A DNA stretch of 64,000 bases from Fremontodendron californicum (Eukaryota > Streptophyta > Magnoliopsida > Malvales > Malvaceae), in assembly GCA_030761205.1 (NCBI GenBank), contig JAULJL010000021.1, positions 11,575,160 to 11,639,159 of the forward strand, in the 5' to 3' direction. The notes beneath the pieces are model-generated. The model had not been told where the DNA came from, ran no database searches, and saw only the letters and a list, made by a program, of their open reading frames with translations. Positions 33,808 to 44,339 of the stretch are shown in pieces. The first letter of the stretch is position 1. Each line of letters opens with the position of its first letter. The position numbers and the translations under genes are program-made.

Positions 33808-36247
33808 CTTCTTCTTCTCTCGAGATCTTTTTTGACATAACTTTTTCTTTTCTTTACTATTATTTTCAGTTTTATCCTTCTCTCCCGGCTGCTCCAGTAT
33901 ACTTGCGTGACCATGTACTCCAAAATTATTAGTCAAAGGTGCAACTGATGAAGCTAGTTGCGGAGTGGGTCTAATGGCCTGGTTATGTTCCACTGCTGCA
34001 GGTTGATTTTTATTTTGACTATTATCTTGCAACTGGAAAATATTGTTCTCTTGTGAAGCTGTACAAACATAAGCAAATAACAAAAGATATATGAGTTTTT
34101 ATATACAGGAAGATTGACCCTGGAACTTTTGAATAGACATGATAATATTGGATATGACATCGTTACATGACACAAATTTAACACAAATAAAATAATTAAA
34201 ATATGATATAAAACATAACACGGCATGACATGAAAAAGTAATACGAAAACGACAATTACACGATCATATCAAAATCTTTTTTTTTTTTTTTTTGCTAAAC
34301 CCCACAAGGATAACAAAGTAAAGACCAACAACAAAATCTGCTGCCTAAACAAAGTTACTAAGAAAACACCAAATAGAAGGATATACACCATAATCCTTAA
34401 AATTAACAAATACTCGAGCACTTAATGATTGAGAAACACCAAAATATGTAGAATGTGGATGAATGGAAATGGAAATAGTGCAAAAAGCCACGTAGTCGAT
34501 GAACAAACTGCTAACAATCTTAAAAAAAAACCCAACTGAATAAGAAAATCAAAATTTCATAGTATCAGAGTTAAAACCTTTGAAGATCACATTCAAGAGA
34601 CTTCTTATATCCAAGCAATCAAACACCAGGCACATGCACACTCCACCTTAACAGCCCTCACAAAAGCTATTAGGAAAACCAAGAATAGGGGAGGGCGCTT
34701 TCAAACCACATAAAACCAAAACTCACAACCAAAGCCTCTAACAAGAGATTAATAATGAACTCCAAGCAGCATTTGATCAAACACTTCAAGATCACAATTT
34801 GCAAAACTAAACTCAATAGGAGAGAACACTAGGCTGGCATCACAATTATTAGCATTTTGGCTTTGCAAATTTTAGACTGAGGCTGGTGAAAATGGTTTGA
34901 TGTTAATCAAACTTGATGGTTGTGTTCAACTGATGCTGAGATGGGTACAAAGCCTTGGATGGTATGGTATTTCTTTGCTGAAATTTTTTTGTTTGGTGAT
35001 AGCCTGTTTTAGGTTGATTTTTTTGAGAAGCAAATGGTAAGGAAGATGATTTTTCCTAGGCTGGGGCTGACGAAATTGGGAGCTTTTATGGTTATGCTCC
35101 ACTCCACTACTTGTTATAGGTTGATTTATTTGTTGAAATTCTAAAAAACCCTCGAATAGATCTAGAGATTGGGAAGCAATGGTATTCTTTCGTCGTGGAG
35201 CTGTACAAAAGATATGAGTTCCATAATTAATATAATGGAATTTAATGGATATTATATGCTACATTTGATCAGTATCGGAGTTTATAATTACTCCAAGGTT
35301 GAACCTGAAGAAAGCTGCAAGTTGGGACAGATTGAATGGCAATCCTCCACTTGTTCAATTGCTCCAGGTCGCTGGTTTTGTTGATTGTCTGCAAAGAAGA
35401 AGAAGAATTCTGCTTTTCAGATACTGTAAGACAACATTATGATGCAAAACTTGAGTTTGGACATGATGAATTGATGGTTGATACTTGTCATAATTTAATT
35501 AGATCTATGAGTTGGGAAACAGTAGAATCTTTCTACGAGGCTGTGAAAAAAGATTTACTTGCAAGAAATACAGCTGGAAGATCATGTACAAAGATATATA
35601 AGAAATTATGGTGAAATGGAAAATATGAAGAAATTTATTGTATATATGATATGCTGACTAAAATTTTCAACACTTTTTCTCAGGGATCGTTTTCATTTAA
35701 CAGTGAACTCGGAACTCTGTCACTATGAGTACTTTAAAAACAAGAAGAAGAAGAAGAAGAAGAAGAAGAAGAAACAGCAACTGAATTGACAGAGGAAAAA
35801 AAACCCTAAGAGGAAGAATTCTGCTTTTTTTTTTGTTGCGAAATCAATAGATTTTATTTAGAAATCAAAGGAAAACATAAGATAATGCCAGCAACAAGAC
35901 CAGCAAAAGCTCTGTTAAGAAAACTGAAGAACATCAACCACAATTCAAAATAAAATATCAAAAGCTCCTAGATCAAAGCAAACTAGTCTTGAACAAGTAG
36001 AACATAATTGAAGCTTCCAAAACGCATTTCATTGCTCCATCAAGGAACAATGAGAGGTTTTGCTTTTCAGATACTATAAAAAGCAACATTAAGATGCAAA
36101 ACTTGGAGTTTGGACATGATGATTTGATTGACACTTGCCATAATTGTAAAAATCTGTTCGAATGTGTTGCAGGATGTTTTCTTGCTGGTAAACTTCGCAA
36201 TTCCAACTGAAATTTGACAGATTCCGAAGCCCAAAGTGATTGTCCAT
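33808..36247 (-). CDS. Copy C, 5' exons of the tandem gene family
   Basis: Exons that can be supported: 36247-36139 (109 nt, starts MDNHFGLRNLSNFSW); 35388-35305 (84 nt, NQQNQRPGAIEQVEDCHSIC); one starting at 35200 (PRRKNTIASQSLDLFEG), 3' end not fixed; 34058-33808 (251 nt, SQENNIFQLQDNSQNKNQPA to KKLCQKRSREKKK). Phases fit: exon 1 leaves one base, the 84-nt exon accepts it and leaves one, and both following acceptors start with two bases. The exon at 33808 ends in phase 0, as the exon at 18138 requires. Exon 1 uses a GC donor where copy B has GT. The protein would be Asn/Gln-rich and basic before the coiled coil. A retroposon sits between exons 1 and 2. Family unknown; expression uncertain. 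Confidence 0.55.
34275..34850 (-). mobile_element. Retroposon-like insertion beginning with a T-run
   Basis: A T-run at about 34277-34294 is followed by GCTAAACCCCACAAGGATAA, resembling the reverse-complemented 3' end of a LINE. The next 550 bp have no open frame of note and no similarity to the neighbouring exons. Its left end lies next to an 'ATACGA' MITE copy (34130-34270). The right end is not defined. Confidence 0.35.
35826..36055 (-). mobile_element. Short retroposon in the 5' part of copy C
   Basis: A T-run (35825-35834) and GTTGCGAAATCAATAGATTT start a block of about 230 bp. It splits a sequence continuous in copy B: GAATTCTGCTTTT lies on its left and TTTTGCTTTTCAGATAC on its right. 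That partly repeated TCTGCTTTT/TTTTGCTTTT edge is a plausible target duplication. Poly-A is on the minus strand, so it is a LINE 3' fragment or a SINE-like retroposon. Confidence 0.5.
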
Positions 36248-36744
36248 GGCAGGACGTGGAAATTGTGAAGAATAAAACTTAGGGACTGTTTTGCTAGGAA
36301 AGGTTGAAAACAGCAAGTTCAAAAAGGAAATGGGCAATCCTTAGAACAAAGTGTTGCACCATATATAGACTCATCCATGAGTCTATTAAATGAGCTGCAC
36401 CGAAAGTAGACATGTTCATAGTTTGGTCGGGTTATTATTAGAATATTTTATATTTTGCTTATTTAAATCTAGTTTGGAAGCTTGTATTAATATTTTAAAA
36501 TATTAAAAAATTATTATTATATTAATATTTATATATTTTTATGATCCGAATCGGCTGATCTAAATTACAAAAATCCTATCCAAGCTCAATTTGAATTGAG
36601 CTTATTGGGTCACACAGATAACTCAACTCTTAAATAAATCTAACAAAAAAATTTTAAATCCGATTCGAATGCTATATATATATATATATTTTTTTTTTAT
36701 ATAGAAGAAACCAAGATCTAGGAGACAATTGGAATTTTTAAGTA

Positions 36745-37150
36745 TAATGGGGTTTCAATAAATGTAAGACAATTTAAAACAAAAGGTCTTATTTTTATTG
36801 ATTAGTAAGTTATTTTTTGTTACCCAATTAATTTTATGTCAAACAAACATAAAAAAATACAAAAATTATTTTTCGGAAGTCATTTTCTGTGAAACAAACG
36901 GAGCCTTAGCTACATAAATTTTTATAAAATATAAGAAAATATGATAATATTAATTTTATGATGTTTACATCAATTTTTTACTTAGGGTCCGTTTGTTTTA
37001 AAGAAAATGACTTCCGAAAAATAATTTTTGTATTTTTTAGTGTTTGGTTGGCAAAAAATTGATAGGTCAACAGAAAATAACTTACTGGTTAACAGAAAAT
37101 AAGGTTTCTTTTTTCTAAAAATTGTCTTTCCTTTTTAAAAGAGGAAAGAC
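36745..37150. repeat. Inverted pair of hAT-like MITE halves
   Basis: 36767-36909 ends AAACAAACGGAGCCTTAG, and 36986-37132 begins AGGGTCCGTTTGTTTTAA. The two are reverse complements over most of their length (ATTTTTCGGAAGTCATTTTC against GAAAATGACTTCCGAAAAAT) around a 76-bp centre. The motif GGGTCCGTTTGTTT is usually the outer end of an hAT MITE; here the ends point inward, as in two MITEs placed tail to tail. Confidence 0.6.
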
Positions 37151-37159
37151 AATTTTCAA

Positions 37160-38200
37160 AAAAGAAATTGTCCATGAGTAAGGCTACTCGTGAACATAAT
37201 TCAACTCGAATCTAGATTTGAACCTCATATTTTAGATCAAAACTTAACTTGACTCGAACAAAATATTATTATATTAATTAAAAATATTTATTTTTTAATT
37301 CTAAAAATATATTATAATATTAATATAAATATATTTTAATATTGTAATTTTCAATATTTTATTTAAATATTATAAAACATACATAATTATATTTTAATAA
37401 GATATAACATTATATTATTATTTTCATAATAAATTATTAATATAATTAATATTATTTATTATTTTAATAAAAAATATTATTTCATATAACAATATTATAT
37501 TTTAATAATAAATTATAAAATTATCAATATTTTAAGTTTTAAATAGTATTTTAATATTTTATTGAAAAATGTTTTTATATTATTATTTTAATAATAAATA
37601 TATATAAATTATACTTAATAAAGATTTAATAATAAATGTTTTTAGTATAAAAATATTATTATTTTAATAGTATAGAAATAATATTTTAATAATTATTAGA
37701 ATATTTTAAATATTAATATAGTTAATATTTTAATAATAAATAATATTATTTTAAGTATTTAATATTAATATAATATTTTAGTATTAAATATTATTATTAA
37801 AATATTACTATTTGAAATATTAATATAATTAATGTTTTAATATAAATAGTATTTTTGTAAGTATTTAATATTAATATACTATTTTAACATTAAATATTAT
37901 TATTAAAATATTACTATTAAAAATATTAATATTTTAATATTAATAATATAATAATATTTTTATCTAATATATTAAAAATAATAAATAAAATTATTAATTT
38001 TTATATTTAATACAATATTATTATTAGCAAAACTCTTCTTGCTGATACTGACACTTTGAACCGTAAAATTAGTGCTGTCGAACGACCTCAACTCCTAACT
38101 TAGTGCTATCGAACGAACTCAACTCCCAGGAGAAAGTAATCCCACTCATTAATTTGTTTCTCTTTTTTGGGTGACTAGTACGGTAAAAACAATTTTTTTT
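37160..38200. other. Extremely AT-rich stretch, no gene
   Basis: 37260-38020 is almost pure A/T, built from ATTAATATTTTAATAATAAAT words without a clean period. 38030-38150 is less biased and contains two similar copies of GTGCT(G/A)TCGAACGA(C/A)CTCAACTCC about 35 bp apart, otherwise unexplained. Confidence 0.5.
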
Positions 38201-38370
38201 TTTGGATAGAAGTAAAAACATATTTACCATGAGCGTGAGAACCTTTTTGATAAAGTGCTAAATCTATCCTTTTAAGATAATTACAAAAAAAGTCAATGAT
38301 GCAAAATATTATTTGTTATTATTAGAACAAAAAATTTATTAAAATAAAATAAAATATTAAAAGTTAATTA

Positions 38371-39893
38371 ATTAAGATATTAACGAAAATTGAGTCTTTA
38401 AGGACTCAATTGTCATTTGATAAAAAAATTTATTTGTTTTATTTGATAGCGGGAAGATTCAATTGTCATTTTTTAAAAGATTATTTTTTGTTTTGTTTGG
38501 TAATGGAGATAAAAAAATAATTTGCGTTAAATGATTTGACAAAAAGAGTTAATTATACCAATAATCTTTAAAATACAGGGCATATTTTATATTGGAATCC
38601 AAATTTTAAAACGTAACAATCAGATTCCAATTTCATAGTTTCGTATCAAGTATCAATGTGATCCGTCTGTTAACACAACCATGAAAATAAGCGTTAAATG
38701 ATAGAGGGCATGTGACGTACAAATTCAAAAATGCTAATGTGGTCCTTTTTTTTTTTCCCTTTCTTCTTCTTCAAATTTTATATTTTCTTTTCTCTTTTTT
38801 TTTATAAATAAATACAAAATATAAAAAATAATTTACATTATAATTTGAATTAATTTTGTAAAAGTAAAATTTATTTATAAACATATAAATTATTTATTTC
38901 AATTAATTTTATAAAAACTATTGTTTTTCTTTTTTCTCTTTTTTTTTATTTTATCTTCTTTATAAATAAACTAAAACATAAATAATAATTTATATTATAA
39001 TTTAAATTAATTTTATAAATATTAAATCATTTATAAAATATAAAATATAAAATATTTATTTACATTAATTTTATAAATTTTTTATTACTTCTTTATTATA
39101 TTTTTCTCTTTTTTTCTCCTCTTTATAAATAAATACAAAAAATAAATAATAATTATATTATAATTTAAATTAATTTTATAGAAATTAATAATTTATAAAA
39201 AATACAAAATATTTATTTTCATTTATATTATAAAAATATTTTAAGTTTTTTACTTTTTTCTCTTTTTTCCTTTTTTCCTTTTTTCTTATTTTATTTTTTT
39301 ATAAAAAAAAATATAAAATATTTATATTTTTCTCAGGCAGCTGGCGGCAGGAGGAAGAAGAAGCGGAAGAAAGAAATTTTTTTTGAAAATAATTGTAGTT
39401 TTATTTTTTTGTTTGTGCTGTTTTAATTTTTTATAATTAAGAAGAATAAAGAAAAAATAGAAAGAAAAAAAAGTTATAGTTGTAGTTTTTTTTTATTATT
39501 GTTGTTTTAATTTTTGATAATTTATTATTTTTACAAAGATAAATAAATAAATATATATTTAGTAAAACAAATTACATAATTTTATACTTTTATATATTAA
39601 AAAATTTATTAATATTTTTTATTATTCTCTTATCTATTTTTTTTGTGGAAAATATTATTTAAAATAATTATAGTAGTTTATTTATCACTTTGTACTTATC
39701 AAACTAAATTTAAAAATATTAAAAAATATAAAGGTATAATAGGAAAAAATTAAAAAATTAATTTTAATTTATTTCTATTAATTTTTTATTTTTTTAAAAT
39801 AAATTTTTAATTTAAAATAATTTAATAAAATTACTTATGTATATTTTAAAATATATATAACTCCCGCAGCATGCGCGGGTAAAATTACTAGTT
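38371..39893 (+). mobile_element. Helitron-like insertion, 3' end defined
   Basis: The right end has a GC-rich hairpin CCCGCAGCATGCGCGGG (39863-39879), then TAAAATTA and CTAG at 39890-39893, followed by T. This is the Helitron 3' signature (hairpin, CTRR, insertion next to T). The left end is inferred only from where the surrounding inverted repeat is broken and may be off by tens of bases. Inside are a 38560-38750 block resembling a MULE-type terminal repeat and, at 38790-39310, three copies of an AT-rich unit of about 165 bp (CTCTTTTTTTTTATAAATAA). No RepHel gene, so non-autonomous. Confidence 0.55.
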
Positions 39894-40339
39894 AGAGTTA
39901 TTCATGGATCAAGTTACTTATCAAACTTAAGAGTTTGGCTAATTCGAGAATAAATTTGTTAAGCTCGACCTAATATAATATTATTTTATTAAAAAATAAT
40001 TTTTTTATTTTAATAAACTTATCACATATAGTTCTAATAATTTGCGTATTCGTATTGTATTTGTGTTATTTTTGTGTCATAATCATGTTTATGATGCTAT
40101 ATATTTATATATTTCGACACGTTAATAATTTGTGTTATATAAATTTTCACACGTTCATATATTCGTATCGTATTTGTGTGCGTGGAAAAGCTACAAGCTT
40201 TATTTAAAGAAGTGTACACCTGAGTAACTCAAAATCATCTATGGTGACAATGCTTCAAGTTATTTATCTCTTTAATGAAACATATGTAGAAGATATACAA
40301 TATGAAATAAATTAAATATTGTTATCTTAATTATTACAG

Positions 40340-40465
40340 ATTTCAGGGCCCAATTCTTAAGTGACCTCACTGGAGCTGGCAACTCTTCAAGTAGAGGAAT
40401 GTTTATAGACTCCCGCTATGCCCACTGTCAAGCAGGAAAGCAGATAACATGGTCAAGCAATAAAC
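40340..40465 (+). pseudogene. Isolated pectin acetylesterase exon
   Basis: With an AG acceptor at 40338-40339 and a GT donor at 40466-40467, the 126-nt block reads FRAQFLSDLTGAGNSSSRGM and FIDSRYAHCQAGKQITW. This is the conserved CAZy CE13 (plant pectin acetylesterase) segment that normally reads GMFIDSCYAHCQ. The first Cys is replaced by Arg. No neighbouring exons of this enzyme (N-terminal catalytic GGGWC, C-terminal YPCNPTC) are present within several kb. It is a captured or stranded exon. The splice sites look intact, so it could be spliced into a passing transcript. Confidence 0.75.
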
Positions 40466-41637
40466 GTAAGTGTCTAATGACACTTATTAATGTGATATTT
40501 ATAGTGTAATTAATGTAATTAATGTATTTTTTTTAATTTAATAAAAATAATATTAAATGCAAAAACAATCTTAAAAAGGTAATCTAATAATCCTTAGTTA
40601 GTATCTATAGGCACTTGTTAAGAGAATCCAAAAAAAATAAATATATAAAAATTATATTTAAACATTAAAAATATGTTAAATTATTTATATTTTAAAAATT
40701 AATAAAAAAAAAAGTATTACAAAGTAAATAAAAGATATCATGTTTTTATTTTATTTTATTTTATTTTTAAAAAAAAAAGGTTATCTGAATATGTTAAAAT
40801 TGTAATAGAGTTGTTCATGGATCGGGTTGGACATGATTCGAGCCTGGTTTAAAATGGCATCACCATATATACTTGTCTAAGTCAAGCTCGATTCGAAATA
40901 TGAACTTTAAATTCTGCATAGGTCCGACCATATTTGTAAATGAGTAACCTAGCCTAAGACTATATATTTTTTTATGTTTACACTACAATATTTTAAATAT
41001 ATGTATTCTTTATATGATATAAATTACATAATTTATAAATATTAAAATCAGTATATTTTATATAATTGAAAAAATGACTGGACCAGACCGAGTTCGGGTC
41101 TTGAATGTTGGAGTCAAGGCCCAACTTGTTTTTTAAATGGATTTTACTTTTTTGCCTAAGCCCATTTTTTGGGCTTAATATTTTTGTCCAAACTACTTAA
41201 ATATTGGACGAGTTTTCGGACTTGGGCGAATAGCCCAGCCCGTGGATATGTCTAGCTTGTAACATTTAGTAGTAATTGATTGGCCTGGACAAAATTTTGG
41301 ACCTGAATTTTTGGTTGGCTCAGGCTTAAGCAAGCATGTAAAATATTGATATAATGCCTAGGTTTGACATGAACCTCACTTGATCATACAAAAAAATATA
41401 TAATATTTTTATAGTTTTACCATTGAAATAAAATGGGTTAAAATTTAAAAAAAGTTATCCACTAAAATCAATCTGTTGGCAATGTTGGACACGATACGAG
41501 AAAAATAACTAAAATACAACATGACACGAAAAAAATACACAAACACGATACGAATACACGAACGTGTAAACATTTATATAATACGAATTATTAACGTGTC
41601 GAAATATATAAACACATACCAGCATAAACATGATTAT

Positions 41638-42519
41638 CAGTGGCGGATCTTGACATTTGATTTTGGGGGAGCCAATTAAAAAACTAAATCTATATATATT
41701 TCATTTGAGGTATGTCATAAATAATTAAGGCAAATCAATATAATATTGCACTATAACAAAAATTAATAAAAAAAATCAAAATTTTGACTAATTACAAAAG
41801 TTTTACATTATTCATGCATATAAACAATAAGATCATATAAACATATATTTTAAAAAATAAAATAACAATCTTAACAAGAATCTTCTTATTTTTGCTTTGT
41901 AAGAAAGTCGACAGTGACAGAAAACATAAATAGATTTATAATAAAAATATAAAAAATGAAGATAAAAGTTAGAATAACTACTAACTAATAAAAGAAGATT
42001 TTTGGGAATCTTAGCATGATCTTAATTTTTAAACTTGATGACTCAAACGACAAACATCAAGTTACAAACAAAATTGATTGAATTTGAAGCTAAAGAATAG
42101 AAAAAGAAAAGCTACAGGGGGTAACGGTAACATGCAGTTAAAGAACAAAATCTAACTTTACAGTTTACAATATTTTGTTGAAGTCTTGTTGAGAAAGCTA
42201 ACATTTAGAAAATTAATTTAAGTTCACATTATTGTGACTTAATATATATAACAAATCAATTAATTTGAAGAGTTATAAATAATAATTAGTGGATAAAATA
42301 AAAAGATAAATAATAATATAATTTTAACTTTCTAAAATTATAATGCATAAAATTAAGTTGTAGACAAAGATAAAAAAACTAAATAAATATAAATTTTATT
42401 CTGAGGGAGTTAATTTTATTTTATTTAATATATAAATACATATAAATATATATATTAAAAAAAATTCAAAATTCTTGGGGGGCCAAGGCCCCCCTGGCTC
42501 CCACGGCGGTCCGCCATTG
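41638..42519. mobile_element. Non-autonomous hAT element, 882 bp
   Basis: The ends are CAGTGGCGGA and TCCGCCATTG. The flanks ATGATTAT (41630-41637) and ACGATTAT (42520-42527) form an 8-bp duplication with one change, as in hAT elements. The sub-ends are G/C-rich (GGGGGAGCC on the left; GGGGGGCCAAGGCCCCCC on the right, itself a palindrome). No transposase is encoded. It is inserted in an 'ATACGA' MITE copy, and removing it restores CATGATTATGACAC, as in other copies. Confidence 0.85.
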
Positions 42520-42845
42520 ACGATTATGACACAAAAAATAACACGAACGCGATACGAATACACAGATTATTAGAACTACATGTGATAAATTTATTAAAAT
42601 AAAAAATTAATAAAATAATATTATAAATTGAATCGAATTTAACAAATTTATTTTTGAATTGATCAAACTCGTAAACTTGATTCATGAATAAATCTAATAA
42701 CTATCTCTTGTTTAATCAATTTTTAATATTTCATTTCATTTTAATAAAATTTTTGTTATAATAATAACAAATAATGTTTTGCATTTGTGACCTTTTTTGT
42801 AATTAAGGTTCGCACGGATTCTCACGGTAGTATTCACCTTTTTTT

Positions 42846-43254
42846 GGATCACGGAAATTGAAATCAACCATTTAATCCCTTTAATGTCTTTTTGCAACCC
42901 AAAAACTATGTAAAAGAATACTACTTTGATTGCTTTAACAACTAAACCCTAAAAGTTACACGATGGCCCATTTCTAAAAATTACACGGGGACCAAGAACT
43001 CTTACACCTGTTTACACGTTTGTTGTCCCCCTTCCAGAAAAGGTAGACATCAATAATTATGGGATACTAAAATCTTAATCGTCCAAGGTAAGGAACTGTA
43101 GATAGATGGACTAAGTAAAAAGTTCCATATCAATTATTAAAAAAAAAAAAAAAAACAAATTAGGCATTAATTTAAAGATATATATTTTTGAAAATTTCTT
43201 GGTTATTAATAGTTGATTATCAGGGTATGACAATGTATTACATCATAAATACAT
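42846..43254. other. No gene seen
   Basis: AT-rich unique sequence with a 17-A run at 43139-43155. Nothing that I can classify. Confidence 0.4.
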
Positions 43255-43580
43255 CAAAGATAAACCCTAAAATTAAATGGAAGTGGCAATGATAAAAAAA
43301 AAGTTGGATGAAAGAGAAAAAAACCCTAATCTAATAGCAAGAGAGGAATACAGAGTTAAAGACACAATCAAAACAAGTAGGCTGTAGCCCTTTAGTTTTA
43401 AAATAAACAAGTAGCCCCTTTGCCTCTCATTCTCAATGATGTTTTTGTTTCAATTCCGCGTTTAAGAATTTTTTCTTTCTTTCTTTCTTTGAAATTAAAC
43501 GAGGAATTGAAAAGTTTAATTTAAGAAAAATTATTCTATTGGGTTTAATTTTTTAATTGTTTTTATTAGATAATTGCTTT
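43255..43580. repeat. Segmental duplication, copy 1
   Basis: From AAACCCTAAAATTAAATGGA through ATTAAACGAGGAATTGAAAAG this segment is repeated at 49265-49800 with high identity. The two copies are in the same orientation about 6 kb apart. This copy lacks the roughly 215-bp insertion found in copy 2. It has no long open frame. Confidence 0.8.
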
Positions 43581-44194
43581 TATAAATTTGTAGTTTCTTT
43601 TATATTAAGATATATAAATATGTTTATATTAATTTAGATTTTTACTATATTTGTCACTTTTGCTATGTTATTATTTTTTTAATTCATGATTTCTTCTATT
43701 TTTTATTTGCTATTATTCTTATTTATTTACTTACTAAATCACAACCCGGTATTTGTTTTTCTTTTTAATTAAAATCATGTTTGTGTTTATATTTTACTTA
43801 CCGATTCCCTTTGACTACATTTTTAAATCAAAATACATACCAATTCGGTAAGTCACGTATAGTTTGTTATTTTCATAAATAAATTTTCAAAATTTTATTT
43901 TTAATAACTTTAGAAGGGGAAAATTATTCAAACTTCAAGTATTCACTTTGATAGAAAAAATTCAATTAATGATGTAATATAAAAAATGTTTGAGTCAATA
44001 TACTTGATGAAGAAAACTCTGGATAGAGATGATTGGATTAAATTAAATAAAAAATTAATAAAAAAATATGTTGACATGACCTTCAAATTAAAGCATAAAC
44101 TTTTTTTACTTGAAAACATCTTGCATAAAGTGAACAAATTCATTGTAATTTTTTTTCTGCACGTGAAACTATCAATCTATCATCATTATGCAAA

Positions 44195-44195
<1 letters not shown>

Positions 44196-44248
<53 letters not shown>
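44196..44248. repeat. (TA)n microsatellite
   Basis: About 26 uninterrupted TA dinucleotides. It extends a spurious open frame with alternating Ile and Tyr. Confidence 0.95.
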
Positions 44249-44253
<5 letters not shown>

Positions 44254-44339
44254 AGCTGACTAAATAAGCACCGTTGACATGATATATTATGTGGACATCT
44301 CTTCTTCATAACACGTAGAATAAGCTTAATTCTAATTAT

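Larger units (their letters stand above)
38205..42845. repeat. Large interrupted inverted repeat enclosing a captured exon
   Basis: The left arm is 38205-38370 plus 39894-40185; the right arm is 41490-41637 plus 42528-42845. Matching pieces include AAATATTATTTGTTATTATTA on the left against its complement near 42760, and GGATCAAGTTACTTATC against the complement near 42690. The left arm is interrupted by about 1.5 kb ending in a Helitron-type terminus (39893), the right arm by an hAT element (41638-42519). The centre (40186-41489) contains a pectin acetylesterase exon. Without the insertions the arms would be about 450-470 bp. Confidence 0.65.

Noticed and set aside
43943..44249. Open frames near the TA microsatellite
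   Set aside because: Low-complexity Lys/Ile/Tyr composition, extended artificially by the (TA)n run.
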